Shown here piece after piece: positions 11,325 to 23,200 of a stretch of DNA of 64,000 nt (its first letter is position 1; every line of letters starts with the position of its first letter). The DNA is from Diprion similis (lineage: Eukaryota > Arthropoda > Insecta > Hymenoptera > Diprionidae), in the NCBI RefSeq assembly GCF_021155765.1, contig NC_060114.1, forward strand, positions 10,445,001 through 10,509,000. Reading direction: 5' to 3'. Made by a program: the position numbers and the translations under genes. Below the pieces are notes generated by a model. That model saw only the letters and a list, made by a program, of their open reading frames with translations. It was not told where the DNA came from and did no database searches.

Positions 11325-14300
11325 GGAAATTTTGGATTGCAGTTTTCTGGTATTAAAAAATCGTATCTCTAAGTATTACTAACGCTGCTCATTTGATAAA
11401 GACTATAGCAATCACCGACCTACTTTCACTTTGAGTCTGGAGATTTTGATCATCTCGACATGGCATAAACTGGAATGCACATGCACAAGATGCACGCTCG
11501 CACCCCGGCGTCGAGGGTCACACAATTCTCAAATTAGGATTGTTCAGTAAAAGCAAATAATTATGAGTATAAGCCTTGCATGCTTATTGAAGTTACATAT
11601 TGTTCTCTGCTCCGTTACGATCAATTTTTAAACTAAAGAAACGTCACTTGTCATCCCTGAAGATTAGAATTTTACAAATCCAAATATCGTCCCAACTCAC
11701 AATTGCCAATTAAAGAGTCGTGTCACCCTCGTCGCCGGGGTGCGACATCTATCGATTTGACATGATATGCTGATGAATATGGAATGTCAAGAAGGAGTTG
11801 GTATAAAATGAAACAGAACTGCAGGTATTTGATTCAATTCATTCGTTCAATCGCCTCTTCGACACAAAGAAGCTCGCAATCCACATGATACATTTATTTT
11901 CTATTTGTCACCTTAGGCATTATGAGGTACCGCGTCGTTCAACTCGTCTTTCATGCCCCTGACTTTTATGCCGTTGACTTTCTGAAAATCAATTTGTGGT
12001 AAAGTTACCTCTGAAATTAGCTAAGCTGTGTTAGGATCGACAGACACCGGATTCAAAAAATGGACAGTCGATTCCTACACAATCTGACCGCAACGAGTGT
12101 TGAAGATAAATTCCATCGTCGCAGTGCATGCAAGTAGTCGATGACACCTGCAATACCTGCTTCAAATACCTCTTGTTGTATTTTTTGAAAATTATTTTGT
12201 TAGGCTGCATATTTCGTTGTATCAATCAATATTCGTTCATCCTCAGCAGTTGTGATTTTCAGTTTTATACACACAGAAGATAACGTAGCGATCTTCACAA
12301 CACAGGGGTGCTTATAGCTGGCAAAATATCAAGAGTCGTTGGCTATGCCACGCAGTGCCACCATCCAGGCAGGGAATTGCTTCCTGGTTGATCATCGGAG
12401 CAACTTACCAGCGACTGGTGTTCGTCGCTAAAAGAGGAAGCCGCAGGAACTCCAACTGCGAAATTTACCGACGTGGCAAATTACTGTAAAGGTAAGAAAA
12501 GTGGATGGGTTATCGGTTCACTTCTAATATTTACTTGCCGATTACTATAAAAATTGCATATTATCTTATCAATACAGGTAAGAGGTGTATTTACGAACTC
12601 GTGGTGCTACAGTTGTTCGTTTGATTCGAAATTTTGGGATAAAATAGCCAAATTCAGTTACACACCGTGCTCAAAAAATGTCAGAAATACGTTGTTGAAA
12701 TGCATAAGTATTTTACAAACTCGAGGTAAAACGCAGGCATAAAATCATTGGGGCAGCTGGTGACGTAGTTTGCGATTTCATTCCGGCTAAGTATTGCAAT
12801 ATTATTGAGTATTCGTTAATTATTTCGAAATCCACTCTTTTTTCACGGAGGAAGTATTACTTGAAAGAAAATTCGAAGTCGGACTCTGGCGATGAGCACA
12901 ATTTATAGACAAAATTATAGTTCGGTGAATGATATTTGCTGCGATTAATGTTTGTGGGTGAAGGAAATTTTTGGAAACAGTTACATACCAACCATTTCAT
13001 CGTCAGAAATAGATAACTACTCATTAATTTAATATTTATATAACAATTTTGGTGTTTTTGGCACTTCTTTGTAACTAAACGTTAATTTCAACGTGCTCTG
13101 ACCATTAGATCCATTTTTTTGAAACGTTTTTGGATGATTTATTTCGTATTCTCGATAACTTGATCAGTTTTAGACTTCACTTGTACCGTTTTAGTGATTC
13201 TAAAATTATATATCGCAGGTGAAAATTTTTTTTATTTTATAGGCAATTGAACTTGAGAGATTCTGAAAGAATGAAAAAAAAAATAATCGAATTTCCTTAA
13301 GGGAATGCCGACAATTTTTTTCGCCAAAATAATTCACAGGTATCTTCGATTCTTTTGATCCCAGAATGTCGTGTTTAGGAATTTTTTTTACCGGTTTTGT
13401 CAACCTCTATTGCTATATCAATACGTATGTACCGACAGTAGCTATTCGGCCGCAGAGATCACGGCAAATAACGGCAGTCAAGTCACGCAAGTTCTCGAAT
13501 GATATCCATCTTCACACGCACCCTTATACAAATGCGTGTTCGTGTCGTTCAGTGTAACACGTCTATAATCATTGTTACTCTTATTCGTTTTTCGCGATAA
13601 GAATTGAAAGATATTTTGTTTACACGTACGGTGTAATTAGCGACGGATCGATTAATTACAATGTTACTATTTTTCGAAATCGTTGTTTCTATTATCATTG
13701 GGAGGAGAATTCTCCTTTATGGTCGACATGGTGACAAGAGCAGCATTACAAATTCACAAAAAGTATGATAATTTGAAATTTGTATAATTCCAAGTAATAA
13801 TTTTTTATCGACATAAACATAATGTTTGAAATCGAAAACATAATGTTTTTTTTTTATGAAATTGTGGATGCATCTTGTGGATAAGTTCGTCGTAGGAATA
13901 TCATATTTTGTTGACAAATTGCCAAAATCAATTACATAACAGTTTCAAGATTTCAAAAAAATTTTACTGTATGAAATATACCTGTAAATAAGAATTCCCG
14001 ATTTTAATTTATTTAATTTAACGAAGTCATACTTTTTCCACGGTACTATTAAAATATCGAAGCACTCTCTGATAGATTGAAGTAAATTGCTTTATAGAGC
14101 TTACTTAAGGATCAATCAAACTTACAAAATCCAGGGAGTTACTAATTAACTATCCGTGGAATCAAATAATATGTTAGATCCTGAATCTGCGAAGTGTTTC
14201 GTTGAAGTGACAAAGTAGTCTTGGTTTCACGTCGAAAATCCTTTCTCGCAAGAGAGAAGTAATTACTAGAAGGGGTTCCATGGTCTTATCTAATCAAATG

Positions 14301-17202
14301 AGTTGAACTAAATCATTTATTTTCTAATACCATCGTATCAGCCTGTCACTTCACAATGGCAAAAAACGCATATTTCTTTGTCGTTGTTTAATGTGGCACC
14401 GAATTCACGCAGTATAATTATTTTTAGTAGCAATAACTAAACATTCATTTTTCAATCTTTACAAAATGATTTTACTGCGTGGAAACCTCCCCTTAGACAG
14501 GACTAAAATATTCTTATTACAGTTGCAAAGTAGTTATTGACATTTTATAAATATGTGAAATTTACAATTTGACTCGGTAAACAATTCTGTCGAAAGTTGA
14601 TAATATCTCTGAGACTAACAGTTTGAAACGTTTCATATACAATAAAAATAATAATACATTTGAAACGCGTGAATTTCATCTTTCAAAAACATAAATTATA
14701 TTCCATTTAACTTTATCAACTTTCACGTAGGTCGTAAATAGAAAAATTCATATTTGATCCCTTTTCGCAGGCAGCTGCGCTACGTTCTCGATCCATTATT
14801 GCAACTTCATTCTACATATACTCGCAATCGCGTTATATTCCATGTCTGCCCATATCATAGTATCCTGCGGTGCAAATCCGTAGGATCGTACGCTGCACAT
14901 AGAATCTCTGTCCGTTACCCAGAGAGCACTTTTTCACTCCAGGGGTCGTACCATTTACTTCCTACGGAGTATTACGTTATGTGTATGTGTACGTAATATA
15001 CGTTATCGACCCTCCCCGTGGCCTCTTCCCCGGCTTCGGCTTCGGCTTCACCTTCCTTGTTTGAGTCCTGCGGTGCTAAGTGCTTCTACGGAGAAACTTG
15101 AGGTCCTTGTTAGGACGCAGCTGCCTATCGAAATCCTCACCATAGATAACAAGCACGTACAAGGATATTCCTATAATAACATGCGATTTTTGATTATTAT
15201 AGAAAAGCACGGGATGCTCGATTATACTGTACTTATATAGTTTGAAGATATTTTTCACATTTTCAAATGTGTTACAAGCACGAGTCTATTCGTCGATACA
15301 AATTTATACTTACTTAATGAAGTCTTTTCATTTCCCTTGGCTTAACGCAAGAGATATGAAAAATTGGTTGATGCTTAAGTAGATTCGTTTCAAATCATTC
15401 AAATTATCTGATAAGCTGGTCCGTCAAAATCATGTGGTAGTTACCAATGCAGTCGCGTAAGCCTTTCATGCGATTCTAAGAGTCCTTGAAGATCTTGAAA
15501 TTCCTGTTTAGTCATAATAGTCAACCTTTTTTGAAGAATAATGTTAGGCTTGTAGCTTCCAAATTTCAGGCCAATTTAATATGGGTTACTATAAATATAT
15601 CAGTATACACTATCACTAACGAGTGAGGCTTCCTTGAAGTCTTGTAACTACATCAGATGTCCAAAGTTTGCTGAAACTTGTGTTACACAAAAAGAGAAAG
15701 AATAACATATTTCAACATGTCACATCAAAAGAGACCAAATTTATTAAAATTTACCAACTTCTGTTCTGTTTATTGTAGTTCGAAACCATTCTAAATCACT
15801 TTCTGGTCAATAACCATACACATACAAGGTATGAAAAGAGATTTTTTATTTCAAAATCCCCTCCCCCTTGATTCATCCTGCCGGTGATGTGGAGGGGGAG
15901 GGCGAGAGGAGAAGGTTATATATATTCCAGACCTTCTCTCCTTTCACGTCCCTATGACCGAATAAATTTGCAGCTCCAGAAGTCGTTTCTTCTGTGACGG
16001 GTTTTTGGGGCTCAGGCAGCGTTGTGTGTATATACGTATATATTTTCTTCTCTGCGGATTTAATTGAATTTTGCTGACTTCAGCTGCTTTAAGGGAAGGG
16101 CAGGAGGTGATGGAAGAGGGGGGAGGGGGAAGACTGAAACGGGACTGAAAAATTATACTGCTTTACGTGGATCCTGCATAGGATCCAAGTTTGAGTGATA
16201 ATATATTTTATTCCACAAGGATTTTACGCGGGAGCGAATCGGTTGTCGGATCGTTACACATCCCTATAAATCCGTCTCGCGAACAAAATTTTTGAACTAA
16301 CTTTGACGGAAATTCACAGCGTATAATGTATGTATGAATGTATTATACGTATATTTGCATAGTGTGGATAAAAAGGAAAAGTAACGTGGAAAAAATCGGT
16401 AAGGCGATGACAATTTTTCAAAATAAATCTACGAATAGTCATCTATTGAAAAATGATAAAATGATTCAAGGAAAAGAGAAAAAATTACATCGGCATAATA
16501 TCAGTATTTCATAGTCACTAAAAATTTCAGAAAATTAACGAAATTCACGATTTGACGATCGTAAGAGTTTGAAAATTTCTTTGCAATCATTATGCGAACT
16601 TCGACTAACTGTATAAACGTTATGACGAGCTTCGAATTAGATCAACTAAAGCAGACCATTAGATTTCAGCTAATTCAGTTATTAACATAAATGTTAATTT
16701 TTCGAATCATCGCGAATTCTTTTCTCGTTTATAATGGAACTTGATCTTCTTTTTAAATGACATGTATTAAACAGCTGTTCCGAAAACACTTCTCGTCCTG
16801 ATGTTGCAGTTGAAAAGAAAATAACAAGCTGATGAATCCTGACAGCGCTTTTACTCCGCGTAAGCGACTAGCTATCGCAGTGTGACACTTCCGTCGGGTT
16901 GTTTTTGCAAAATCGTACAAGATCTTACACTTAGCGCTACAGTAAGTCTTCACTATCGTATACGTATCTCGTAGTTTATCCGGAACACCTTACCTTGCAT
17001 CATGAATGACGAAAAAACTTACAATCCAGCTCAACGCGACGCGAATAAATGCTTTGAATGCTCATATTCCTGCATCGTGACCTCATTCGGTAAAGTCAAA
17101 ACCTGTAAAAACTCGGTGCTACTTACGAAATAAATCATGAAATTACGATATAATATATAGTATAAATATTTGATTTTCAGAGTAAAGTTTCCTGTTATGG
17201 TG
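11325..17202. other. Gene-poor AT-rich stretch
   Basis: No supported gene. Items seen: an exon-like segment near 12409-12483 on the minus strand bounded by acceptor- and donor-like sites but closed in all frames; a GGCTTC triplet repeat near 15034; G/C-rich paired arms at 15858-15902 and 15908-15943; and a GGATCC-TGCATA-GGATCC palindrome near 16170. Confidence 0.5.
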
Positions 17203-17222
17203 TTTTTTTTTTTTTTTTTTTT
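17203..17222. repeat. Poly-T tract
   Basis: Uninterrupted run of 20 T. It may be a degenerate retroelement tail or slippage product; no flanking element is recognised. Confidence 0.9.
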
Positions 17223-19310
17223 ATTCACATCGATTTAATGACGCGATAATGACGTCTGCTAATCGTACGAAGTTTTCTGCGCTTCGATATTCGCACATTA
17301 TTCGACTGAAACGATCAGCTGATAGTTTTTAACAGCGCCATGTTGAATTCTGGTTGGTAGATCACTTTAATTTCCTTTAATTTTTCTGTTGACATTACGC
17401 AGAGGCCAGCGATGCGCTTTTCCGTTATAAACGTTCTTTAATCTGGCTAATACTCTCCGTCGGGGGTCATCAATTTTTAATTAAAAACCAAAATTAGTTA
17501 GTCCAAAGTGCGCCTCCCAGGGTGGTGGCTAACGTAGGTACTGCCGGTTTCCATTTCGCCAAAATTGCTCCGTAATTAGGTGTGCAGTTTGTAAATGCGT
17601 CGATAATTAGATTGTTATGGATATTGAGCGGGAGAAGGAACTTGATTAATCGAATGAATTGATGATAAGAATTACCTTATGTCGCTGTAACTCATTCTTG
17701 TAAAAGTCATTAGTACCTTGACGGTGAAAATTAATTTATTAACAAATAATCAGGATTCTTTTGATTTCGTTCAATTTTCACTTCTAACTCAAATTGATCG
17801 GATATACCTAGTCAGAAGAACGAAAATTGAAAGTTTTTTAGATTTTCAATTGAAAATAAAGTTTCTGTTCAGAATTTGTGAAAAATCCTTCAACATCACC
17901 GAAACGATTCAAAAATTATACAGAGAATTTTTCTATGAACTTTGAGGAAAGATTTTTGGAGAATTCACAAGAAAAAAAAAAAAAACAAAAAAAAAAAACA
18001 ACGACGGAACACAGACGATGACAAGATGAGAGAAGGGTGAGTATGTCGAGCGGAAATTCGGGGTTTGAGTGCATTAAATTAAGCGATGAACTCCCCGGAG
18101 AAAGAGGTTGGCTCGTAGCGAGAGCCGTGGGCAGATCGTCCTGGTGAAAAGTCTGCATCAGCCTCTCCATTAGCAGACGACGACCGCCCGGATCGCCTAA
18201 GGAAATCCTTGTTCATGCGAGGTGCCCGGCACTTTGCCCAGTAAATAGAGACGCTTTAGTGTGTATGTATGTACGTACGTACGTAGGTACTGCAAAGGAG
18301 CTTCGCTTCTTGGCGTGCAGAGGCATCAGGAGATATTTTTATTTCATACGACATAATTTTCTCAGAGGGAAAGGAATTTCCTTGAAAAGGAGATGCGGGT
18401 ACGTTGGAAAAACTGAAAATGCGAACGGGATTTACGGGTGGAAAATTTATTACGATATATGCTTGACCGAATATATTGAAGACTACTCGAGAGATTTGAG
18501 AGAATGTTTGTGACAATTTCTCGAAAGTGTTACAAAACAGTAGAAACGCCTTGGAAATATCGATTTTTCTTTATCGATCTTTCGATGCACGGATTTTTTG
18601 CTTTATAATTAAATTAACGAACTTGATGATATATTATATTCTTATTTTTAATTTTGTTTTGGAGCTTGATTTTATAAAGTTCGTGTTAAAATCTTCAAAT
18701 ACTACGGATTTTCATCACGTCATTTTTCTAATTCTTAATAATTTGTGTCTCAAAATGATTCCGTTTATTGAATTGGCGATTGTTGAACCAGAAATAGTTC
18801 AAGAAAGCCTTAAAACTTGGGAAAATGCGAATCTACGCATTTCATCGTTACCACGGATCTGAACTCTCAGCATCTTCGAAAATGGTCCAGCAGAGCCGGA
18901 AATTTTCCGAGACACTTCCGAATTTCAGGATTCAACTTACGAAGGGTCGGTGGTTACCAGGCAGCTGTATGTGTATATGGTGTATCTGAAATTGCATCAA
19001 ACGTGATCGAATAAATCGAACTCGACAATCTTTCGTCCTTGGGTCCCACCGAGGCTCGACGAAAGGGAAACTCTACCCGATGCTTTTCGCGGAACAGTTA
19101 CATGCCCGACGGAAATGGTGTCGAAGGCTGACGGGATAGGAGGGGCGGCCAACCGGACCGGACGAATCGAATTGACTGATAGAGTCCTTTTCCCTCGGAG
19201 AAACAAAGTTACCCGAGCAACGAGCGACGGGGAGGAAGGGAAGGAAGTCGTACGTTGGTACTAACCTGAATTGTGCGCGAAGCCACGATTGCGAGAAGAG
19301 AGGAGAGGAG
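17223..19310. other. Intergenic stretch; no recognised gene
   Basis: The AT-rich first part turns more GC-rich from about 19020 to 19260. Open frames on both strands overlap and show no family signature. A GTGAGT donor-like site near 18036 follows an A-rich run but has no believable exon in front of it. Confidence 0.5.
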
Positions 19311-19336
19311 AAAAAAAAAAAAAAAAAAAAAAAAAA
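19311..19336. repeat. Poly-A tract
   Basis: Run of 26 A following a purine-rich GAGAGGAGAGGAG stretch. It creates a false Lys/Phe-rich reading frame. Confidence 0.9.
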
Positions 19337-19444
19337 CAACTGGGTGCAGGTTGATTGCGGGGAATGAAAGGAAAATTGGTGTCGTGGACCTTCCTGTTAC
19401 ACACATATCGACTCAACGTATTCCATTCTACTCTCAACGTTGGA

Positions 19445-19586
19445 AATGTTCAGGTAGAGGTGCTTTGCGGAATTGGTGACGTTATTGGTCACAAAAAGTT
19501 ATAATAAACATCGGTAATGTTTAGGTGAAGGTGCTCTGCGTAAATTGGTCACGTGATTGGTCACGTGATGATAAAAATTATGTCAA
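19445..19586. repeat. 71-bp tandem duplication with CCAAT and CACGTG motifs
   Basis: Two diverged units start with AATGTTCAGGTAGAGGTGCT (19445) and AATGTTTAGGTGAAGGTGCT (19516), offset 71 bp. Each carries a pair of ATTGGT motifs (reverse CCAAT boxes), and the second unit has two TCACGTGA E-boxes. The spacing and composition look regulatory, possibly a proximal promoter for the plus-strand exon that follows, but no transcription start is proven. Confidence 0.75.
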
Positions 19587-19595
19587 ATAGATCGA

Positions 19596-19715
19596 GCATG
19601 CGATTTGTATTCAAGATGGCGGCGATGATGCATGTGATTTGTATTTAAGATGGCGCTGATGACGCATGATATTTGTATTCAAGATGGCGCTGATGACGCA
19701 TGAGATTTGTGTCCA
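19596..19715 (+). repeat. 34-bp tandem array (3.5 units) with AAGATGGCG motifs
   Basis: Units start at 19596, 19630, 19664 and 19698 (the last is partial), each beginning GCATG and containing ATTTGTATT followed by AAGATGGCG. AAGATGGCGGC is the known extended binding motif of YY1, whose fly homologue is Pho; the first unit has the full match and the next two have AAGATGGCGCT. Each ATGGCG can also serve as a translation start, so the last unit could supply the ATG of the exon that follows. Confidence 0.85.
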
Positions 19716-19925
19716 TACAAATTACATTTCGAACGGTCCACGGGACTGCGAATTCTGCAAATCATGTAAAAATTTTTATAACAATCTTCCTTCAGCTGTT
19801 TCTCGTGTTTCTGCAGCTACCCAGCTGCGCAGTAAAATCTCTCGAATGTATTACTTTACAAATCGCCTGATTCAGCGGTTTTTTAAAATCCATAATGACA
19901 CCGACAGCTTGAATGAAAAGTTAAG
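19684..19925 (+). CDS. Candidate first coding exon, unknown protein
   Basis: Open frame starting at an ATGGCGCTG inside the 34-bp array and running 80 codons to a strong donor, TTAAG|GTGAGAG at 19926 (phase 2). Its C-terminal part, for example TQLRSKISRMYYFTNRLIQR, looks like real protein, and the inner segment 19817-19925 also has an excellent pyrimidine-rich acceptor (TTTCTGCAG). So either one long first exon or an internal 109-nt exon is possible. Two CxxC-like Cys (CEFCKSC) occur in the N-terminal half. No family is recognised and no second exon was found; the gene would have to run into or through the oppositely oriented sphingomyelinase-like gene. Confidence 0.3.
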
Positions 19926-20187
19926 GTGAGAGAAAATAATTTGTCAAAAATTTCTAGCGAAGTTTTTTTTACGTCGACGATGCTGAAGGAGATCGCAACG
20001 ATATCCGTACTATCGATGGGAAATGAATTTGTACAAATTCAAATCAGACAAGCTAAAATTTGTACAACAATTCAGTAATAATACAAGGTTTCTTGATTAA
20101 AACGTTTGAAATGCTTGAACCCTCGTGTCTTCGGTCCGATCCTAACATATCTCAGAAGTTATGCGAAATCATAAACTATGCGAGGTG

Positions 20188-20193
20188 TTTATT
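20188..20193 (-). promoter_or_regulatory. Polyadenylation signal AATAAA for the sphingomyelinase-like gene
   Basis: AATAAA on the minus strand about 46 bp after the TAA stop at 20239, the usual position for 3' end processing. Confidence 0.6.
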
Positions 20194-20238
20194 TTTTATA
20201 ACTTTAAACCCTTGAAAATTTTACTCTTACTGAATAAA

Positions 20239-23200
20239 TTACAACCGCAGAGACACCACGACGATACCTGCGATTATTATTACCATATAATTAACAGATG
20301 GTGGAGTTGGGGAGGCCGAGATGGGGTTGAAACGGCGAAAGAGGCGATCTCGCAGAGGTTTCGGGAGGGGTTGGACCGACAGTCTAGTGCGAATTTGGTC
20401 GGCCGCGAATTTCCCGGAAACACACTCGGAGAAACGCCCGAATTCAAGGCTCGTTATGACGCACAACGAAATCAATTTGCAGCGATAATCGCAGGTTGCT
20501 TTGTGATTCACACGGCCTTCGGCGTTGCTGTGATATCTAATAACAGACATTTTAATGATACAATTTGAAAAATACAGTCAGCCTAATTTTTAACGCGTGA
20601 ATAATCGGTCAAAGGGCTTTTCAACTCACCGATCAAAAACGACGTTGTTGTCGCTTTGAAAATTTTTAACAAGCTTTTCAAAGCTGGACGTCGTTGCGTC
20701 TGGAAGTCGGTAAAAGTCACGAAACGAATAGCTCACTTCCCAGTATTTTTCAGGACTCGTCATGTCCGCGTCCTGGTTTGCCTTCGTCAAGTTAAAGTAG
20801 TACTGCACGTAGTCGATGAGCTGGAAACACAGAGAAATCGAAATTGGTTCCGGGATTTGGGCATTAAATGAAATTTTGATCAGACGATTTTTCTTAAAAT
20901 ACTTCCAGTCGGCAAAAAATCGGGAATTTTTTTTACAAATTTTAGAACGAAATAGTTATACGTTGATTTTTTATCAAATTATTATATTTGTAAATTACAA
21001 TGTCTTTTTAAAAATTAGAGAATAGATTGGATATTGATACTTCGGTTTAAAGCTCTTGAATAAGCCAAAAATCTAATAGATTCATTTGATTTCACTTTAC
21101 GTTGGGTCATTTTATTCACAAGACTATGTTCTACAAATTCAATGAATTTTTTTTTTGTTTTTGTTTTTTAATATCGCGGAATCGTTAAGTATTTAACTTT
21201 ACAAAATTACGCATGACAAATTGTTAATGATGAACAAATGGCAATACCGAATTACCTAGTGAAAAAAAGAAAATCTGTTTCATCTGTAACACGTAGTAGA
21301 AAATAATTTCCAGAATAAAATTAATTGCAAAGTGAAATCTAACGAATTTACTGATTTTTAAAGATTTTATGTTAGAAGTTGTAGATAATTTCTGTCTTTT
21401 TTAGTTTTGTACTATTAAAAAGGTTTTCATAGCCGAGTATAACAATTTGGTGAAAACTCAACGTACGATTATATCTCGCAATGAAATTGATGGAAAGTAT
21501 CGATTTTTCGTCAAACCAGCCACCTTAGAAAGCTTTTTTAAAATTCAGCCCGAAATTTATGCTAGGCTCTGTCTAACTGCGGGAAGTCGACAATGCGAAG
21601 AAATAAAAACTTGAACATTTTTCTTAATTTTGCTTAAACCTTCCAACGCGATTCGTAATTTAATTTTCGTTGAGAATTAGGAGATACTGAATTTTTAGGG
21701 TGCACCGTAAACTTTCTTGTTTAACCGCAGGATTTCTTTCATTGTTATTTAGTTTTTATCCCGGTAATACAGAGCGTCATACAGTCATAAATAACATCAA
21801 TTCTCGTTATTTTTTTTTTTTTTTACCCATCTCGAAAAACAGAACAATTTTTCTTAATTTTCAACATTAGGTTTTTCTGTTACGAAAAAAGTGTTAACAC
21901 CATACGAATGAGAGACAAAAATTATTAGAGAATATTATTTCACTGTAATGAATGGTGAGATTCTTTTCTTTTTCCAAACAATTAGGTCTGGTTATTCTCT
22001 GAACTAGGGTTTTACACACCTAAGTCACTTTGTGAACAAGATTTTTTCAGCAAACATGCTGCAAGCATTGTGTCTAATCATATTTAATAATTAGAGTTTT
22101 GGTTTTATTTTTCGAACGTGGGCTTCTTTCGAGAAGAAATAATTACTCAATCTGTTGTTTAAATTCATTCCTTTGGCAAAAATCGTCATACATTTAACAA
22201 CGAAGCAGAGCAGACGATAAGAGTTCTCGAAATAATTTCCGAATATATTCTATATGAGATTTGAGAATTGATCTACAAAATGAATGAAAAATACTAATTG
22301 AGACTTTAATGAATCCCAATAACCCAAAGTTGCGTAATTTAGTGAGAAAAAAATAAAAAACGAAAAATTCGCTGTACCATCAATATTCTGCTTACTTTGC
22401 CGCTGTGCTTGTCGTACATATAGATTCTAATCTTCGGATAGTTGCCGAAACGAGGGCTCATCGGCGGAGCAAGAAGCACTGCGGAAACAGCTTTTCCTGT
22501 ACAGAGAATAAGAAAAAGGATGTTTCATTACATTCGCGTAACCCTTTTTTTCTCTCCTTGTGTTGCGAGTGAAACAGAAATGAGTGAGAAAAAAAGGAAA
22601 AATTTTATTCGAAATTAATTCGAAGTTGTACCTATACGAATTAATTTCGAGAAAATTCAATCCATCAAAATTTTCCTTATTCTGTGTAAAATTTGCACGA
22701 CTTTTTTCACTCTTGACTGGAACTTTGTAATTTCTACACAATTGTGACGTGAATTTACAAGTTTATCTCAAATCGCGAAAGTTTTGTGCAATATTTGATG
22801 TACCTTTTCTGTCGTACACCAGACGAAATGTGTCCTCGTGTCTGTGTCCGGCAAATTGTGCAGCAACAACGTCGCGAAACTTACTGATTATTCTTAAATA
22901 GCGTCGATTGTGGCCGTTGCTCCATACCAGCAGGTTTTCTTTTCCTTTGTCAAGGTTTTCTTCGCTGTAGCTTTTTCGATCAAAGCCCGGTGGTACCGAC
23001 ATAACGATGAATGCCTTGTGTTACGGTGGAGAAGAATAAAGTTGCGAAATCGTTCAAAAGGTGTAAAAATATAGAGAGCTTTGAGCGGCTGATTTTAAGA
23101 AACGTGTTGTTTCAAGCAATCTCAGTGAGTTTTAACAACGGAACACCGTTGCCGAGAATTTGAAATTTCGGGACTTTGACGGAACGATGTGAAATTTATT

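Noticed and set aside
20161..20568. 135-codon plus-strand frame
   Set aside because: It is the antisense of the last exon of the sphingomyelinase-like gene, whose Cys pattern, stop and poly-A signal fit the minus strand.
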